From contig NC_058137.1 in the NCBI RefSeq assembly GCF_011075055.1, positions 496,001 to 560,000 on the forward strand: a stretch of 64,000 bases of DNA. Direction: 5' to 3'. The stretch's first letter is position 1; every line of letters starts with the position of its first letter. The stretch is from Mangifera indica. Its lineage: Eukaryota > Streptophyta > Magnoliopsida > Sapindales > Anacardiaceae. Below, piece by piece: positions 62,701 through 64,000 of this stretch. Made by a program: the position numbers and the translations under genes. The notes below the pieces were generated by a model. The model saw only the letters and a program-made list of their open reading frames with translations. It was not told where the DNA came from and searched no databases.

Positions 62701-63591
62701 TCATTTCTTTTCTTTGTCACTCTTTCCATTTCCTGTTGTTTCTGTATCTGATAGTATTCCCTGTTCGTAGAGGAACTGAAGAAGCAAAGGCACTAAAATT
62801 GCTCCGAGAACAGCAACTTTTCGCCAATCGGGTGCATTGATGAAAGAGTCAGCAATTCCTAGGACTAGCAGACCAATTAAAGCAAGGTAAATGTTCCTCC
62901 TGGTTTTTGAACGAGCATTTTGTGTGGTAACCTCTTTTATCTTCGTCATTTCCTCTTTAGCTTTTGCTTTATCCACAGGTTTTTTCTGTTTCAGGCTCTT
63001 GAAGAATAGCCCCTCATTCCGATCTTCCTCCATTTTAACTTCGAATTCTGCTAATTTGTTATCATTCTCCATAATCTCCTGTCTGTTCATTTCTGCAGAT
63101 TCTTCAAAAGCTTGCATTTGGCTCTCTATATTCTCCATTATCTGCCGACCAGGAAAAGAATACGAAATGGGTTATGTACATTACTTCATACTATATCAAG
63201 CAAAGACGCTTTTTCTATGGCTAGTGCATGGGAATTCAATAAATTATGTACTGACCCTGGCACTAGCTTCATCCAGTTCTTTGAGGGCATCCTCTCCAAC
63301 TTTGTCAAACTCCGTATTGGCTTCTTCTGCAAATTGTGTTAGATAACCTGATCTCTCATCCAAATAATCAGTCAGACGGACTTTTTGCGCTTGAAGCATT
63401 GCAATTCTTGCAAGCAACTCTTGTTTACGAGCATCTCCTTCAGCTGTGGAATCTTCAGAGTCAGAATCTTTGGACTTGCAGTTGCAGAAAGACACAAAAG
63501 AATGTTTTGTGGTGTTTGTGATTCTTCTTGTGTAGAAAATATCATGCTTAGTTGGAGGCAAGGAGGTTTGAATAGTTTTTAGAGCTATCAT
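62701..63591 (-). CDS. Plastid-type coiled-coil membrane protein of unknown function (At3g09050-like)
   Basis: Two exons in reading order, 63591-63256 and 63141-62701, joined in phase, give 258 residues. Residues 1-45 are rich in Thr, Ser, Lys and Arg with few acidic residues, as in chloroplast transit peptides. Residues about 50-180 are strongly charged and helical (ARKQELLARIAMLQAQKVRL, QAFEESAEMNRQEIMENDNK), indicating coiled coil. Two hydrophobic segments follow, at about 196-213 (YLALIGLLVLGIADSF) and 222-240 (VAVLGAILVPLLLQFLYEQG), then a short polar tail ending KSDKEKK. The likely place is a plastid membrane. Some databases label the Arabidopsis neighbour 8-amino-7-oxononanoate synthase. 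I see no PLP-enzyme features and would not carry that name over. A perfect G-box lies about 150 bases upstream. Confidence 0.85.
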
Positions 63592-63910
63592 CTTTTCCTT
63601 CTTTCCTGAAAAGAGAAATGATACTGTATAGACGGTGGGAGCTTTTGAACCCCAAATTCAGTTTTACATTATCCTGTTTTCAGGTATAACATAAACTTTT
63701 TCTTTTATGTAAGGACTCATTGAAAACATGAGCCTGCCACGTGTCAATTATATTGCTTTGTCTTTTCCAATTTCGGCCTGTCTTTTTCCACATTAGCGTG
63801 GTCCAAGTGCAAGACCCTCGGGCCTGGCCTTTTAATGTTAATCTCAGTCTCCTTAATATTAATTTGTATCTTCTCCAAACAAGGGCTTCATTACCAACTC
63901 GTGTGTCAGG
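63592..63910. other. Promoter region of the minus-strand gene at 62701-63591
   Basis: About 320 bases between the start codon and a repeat at the right edge. It contains the G-box described separately and no open frame of note. Confidence 0.45.
63736..63746 (-). promoter_or_regulatory. G-box (TGACACGTGGC) upstream of the plastid coiled-coil gene
   Basis: On the minus strand the sequence reads TGACACGTGGC, an 11-base match to the classic light- and ABA-response G-box. It is 145 bases upstream of the ATG and in a sensible promoter position. Function is inferred. Confidence 0.5.
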
Positions 63911-64000
63911 TAGGGTTAGATTTAAACCGAGTCGAGTTTGTGCTCGAGCTCGGCTTGATCGAGCCCAAAACCAGCCGGCCTTAACTGAGCTCGATCGAGC
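63911..64000 (+). repeat. Dispersed repeat copy cut by the right window edge
   Basis: Begins TAGGGTTAGATTTAAACCGA and then has gtgctcgagctcggcttg and gagctcgatcgagc. This is the most GC-rich, best-preserved copy of the family in the window. It continues past position 64000. Confidence 0.6.

Overview
This is nuclear DNA from a flowering plant, most likely a eudicot. Multi-exon genes have AT-rich introns, mostly with GT..AG borders. The intergenic DNA is AT-rich and full of degenerate repeats. Every long gene matches a well-known plant family. I cannot name the species.

Layout from left to right: (1) the 5' end of an unrecognised minus-strand gene at the left edge; (2) CAC3, the plastid acetyl-CoA carboxylase carboxyltransferase alpha subunit (2171-6977, +, 10 coding exons); (3) DET2, steroid 5-alpha-reductase (8493-9281, -, intronless); (4) a bifunctional mRNA capping enzyme (13952-22973, +, 17 coding exons), whose 2.5 kb ninth intron carries a decayed hAT transposon; (5) DEX1, exine formation (24352-29754, +, 13 exons); (6) PHT4;2-type plastid phosphate/anion transporter (31048-35343, -, 7 exons); (7) a MABP1/WDR62-like WD40 protein (39582-46713, +, 20 exons); (8) OPS/OCTOPUS family (54297-56288, +, intronless); (9) a P-type pentatricopeptide repeat protein (59637-61697, +, intronless); (10) a plastid-type coiled-coil membrane protein (62701-63591, -, 2 exons). 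I derived the exon borders by hand from splice sites, reading-frame phase and family resemblance. For the spliced genes the exon sums stay in frame and give proteins of about the family length.

The genes do not form one pathway. They cover fatty-acid synthesis, brassinosteroid synthesis and signalling, mRNA capping, pollen wall, plastid transport and organelle RNA. Their order is informative. From memory of Arabidopsis locus numbers, the window interleaves a chromosome 2 run (At2g38040, 38050, 38060, 38070) with a chromosome 3 run (At3g09100 down to 09050). This fits one ancestral block whose two Arabidopsis copies each lost different genes.

Gaps between genes hold promoters, untranslated regions and a dispersed, very diverged repeat family rich in GAGCTC/CTCGAG-like words, with a recurring terminus AGGGGTGGATTC. 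I saw no CRISPR array, rRNA, convincing tRNA or intact transposase gene. I found no clearly new biological system. The most checkable novelties are the hAT element with 8-bp target duplication, chained upstream ORFs before the capping enzyme, an arginine-rich overlapping uORF on OPS, a GC-AG intron, and a 3'-UTR intron starting one base after the CAC3 stop.
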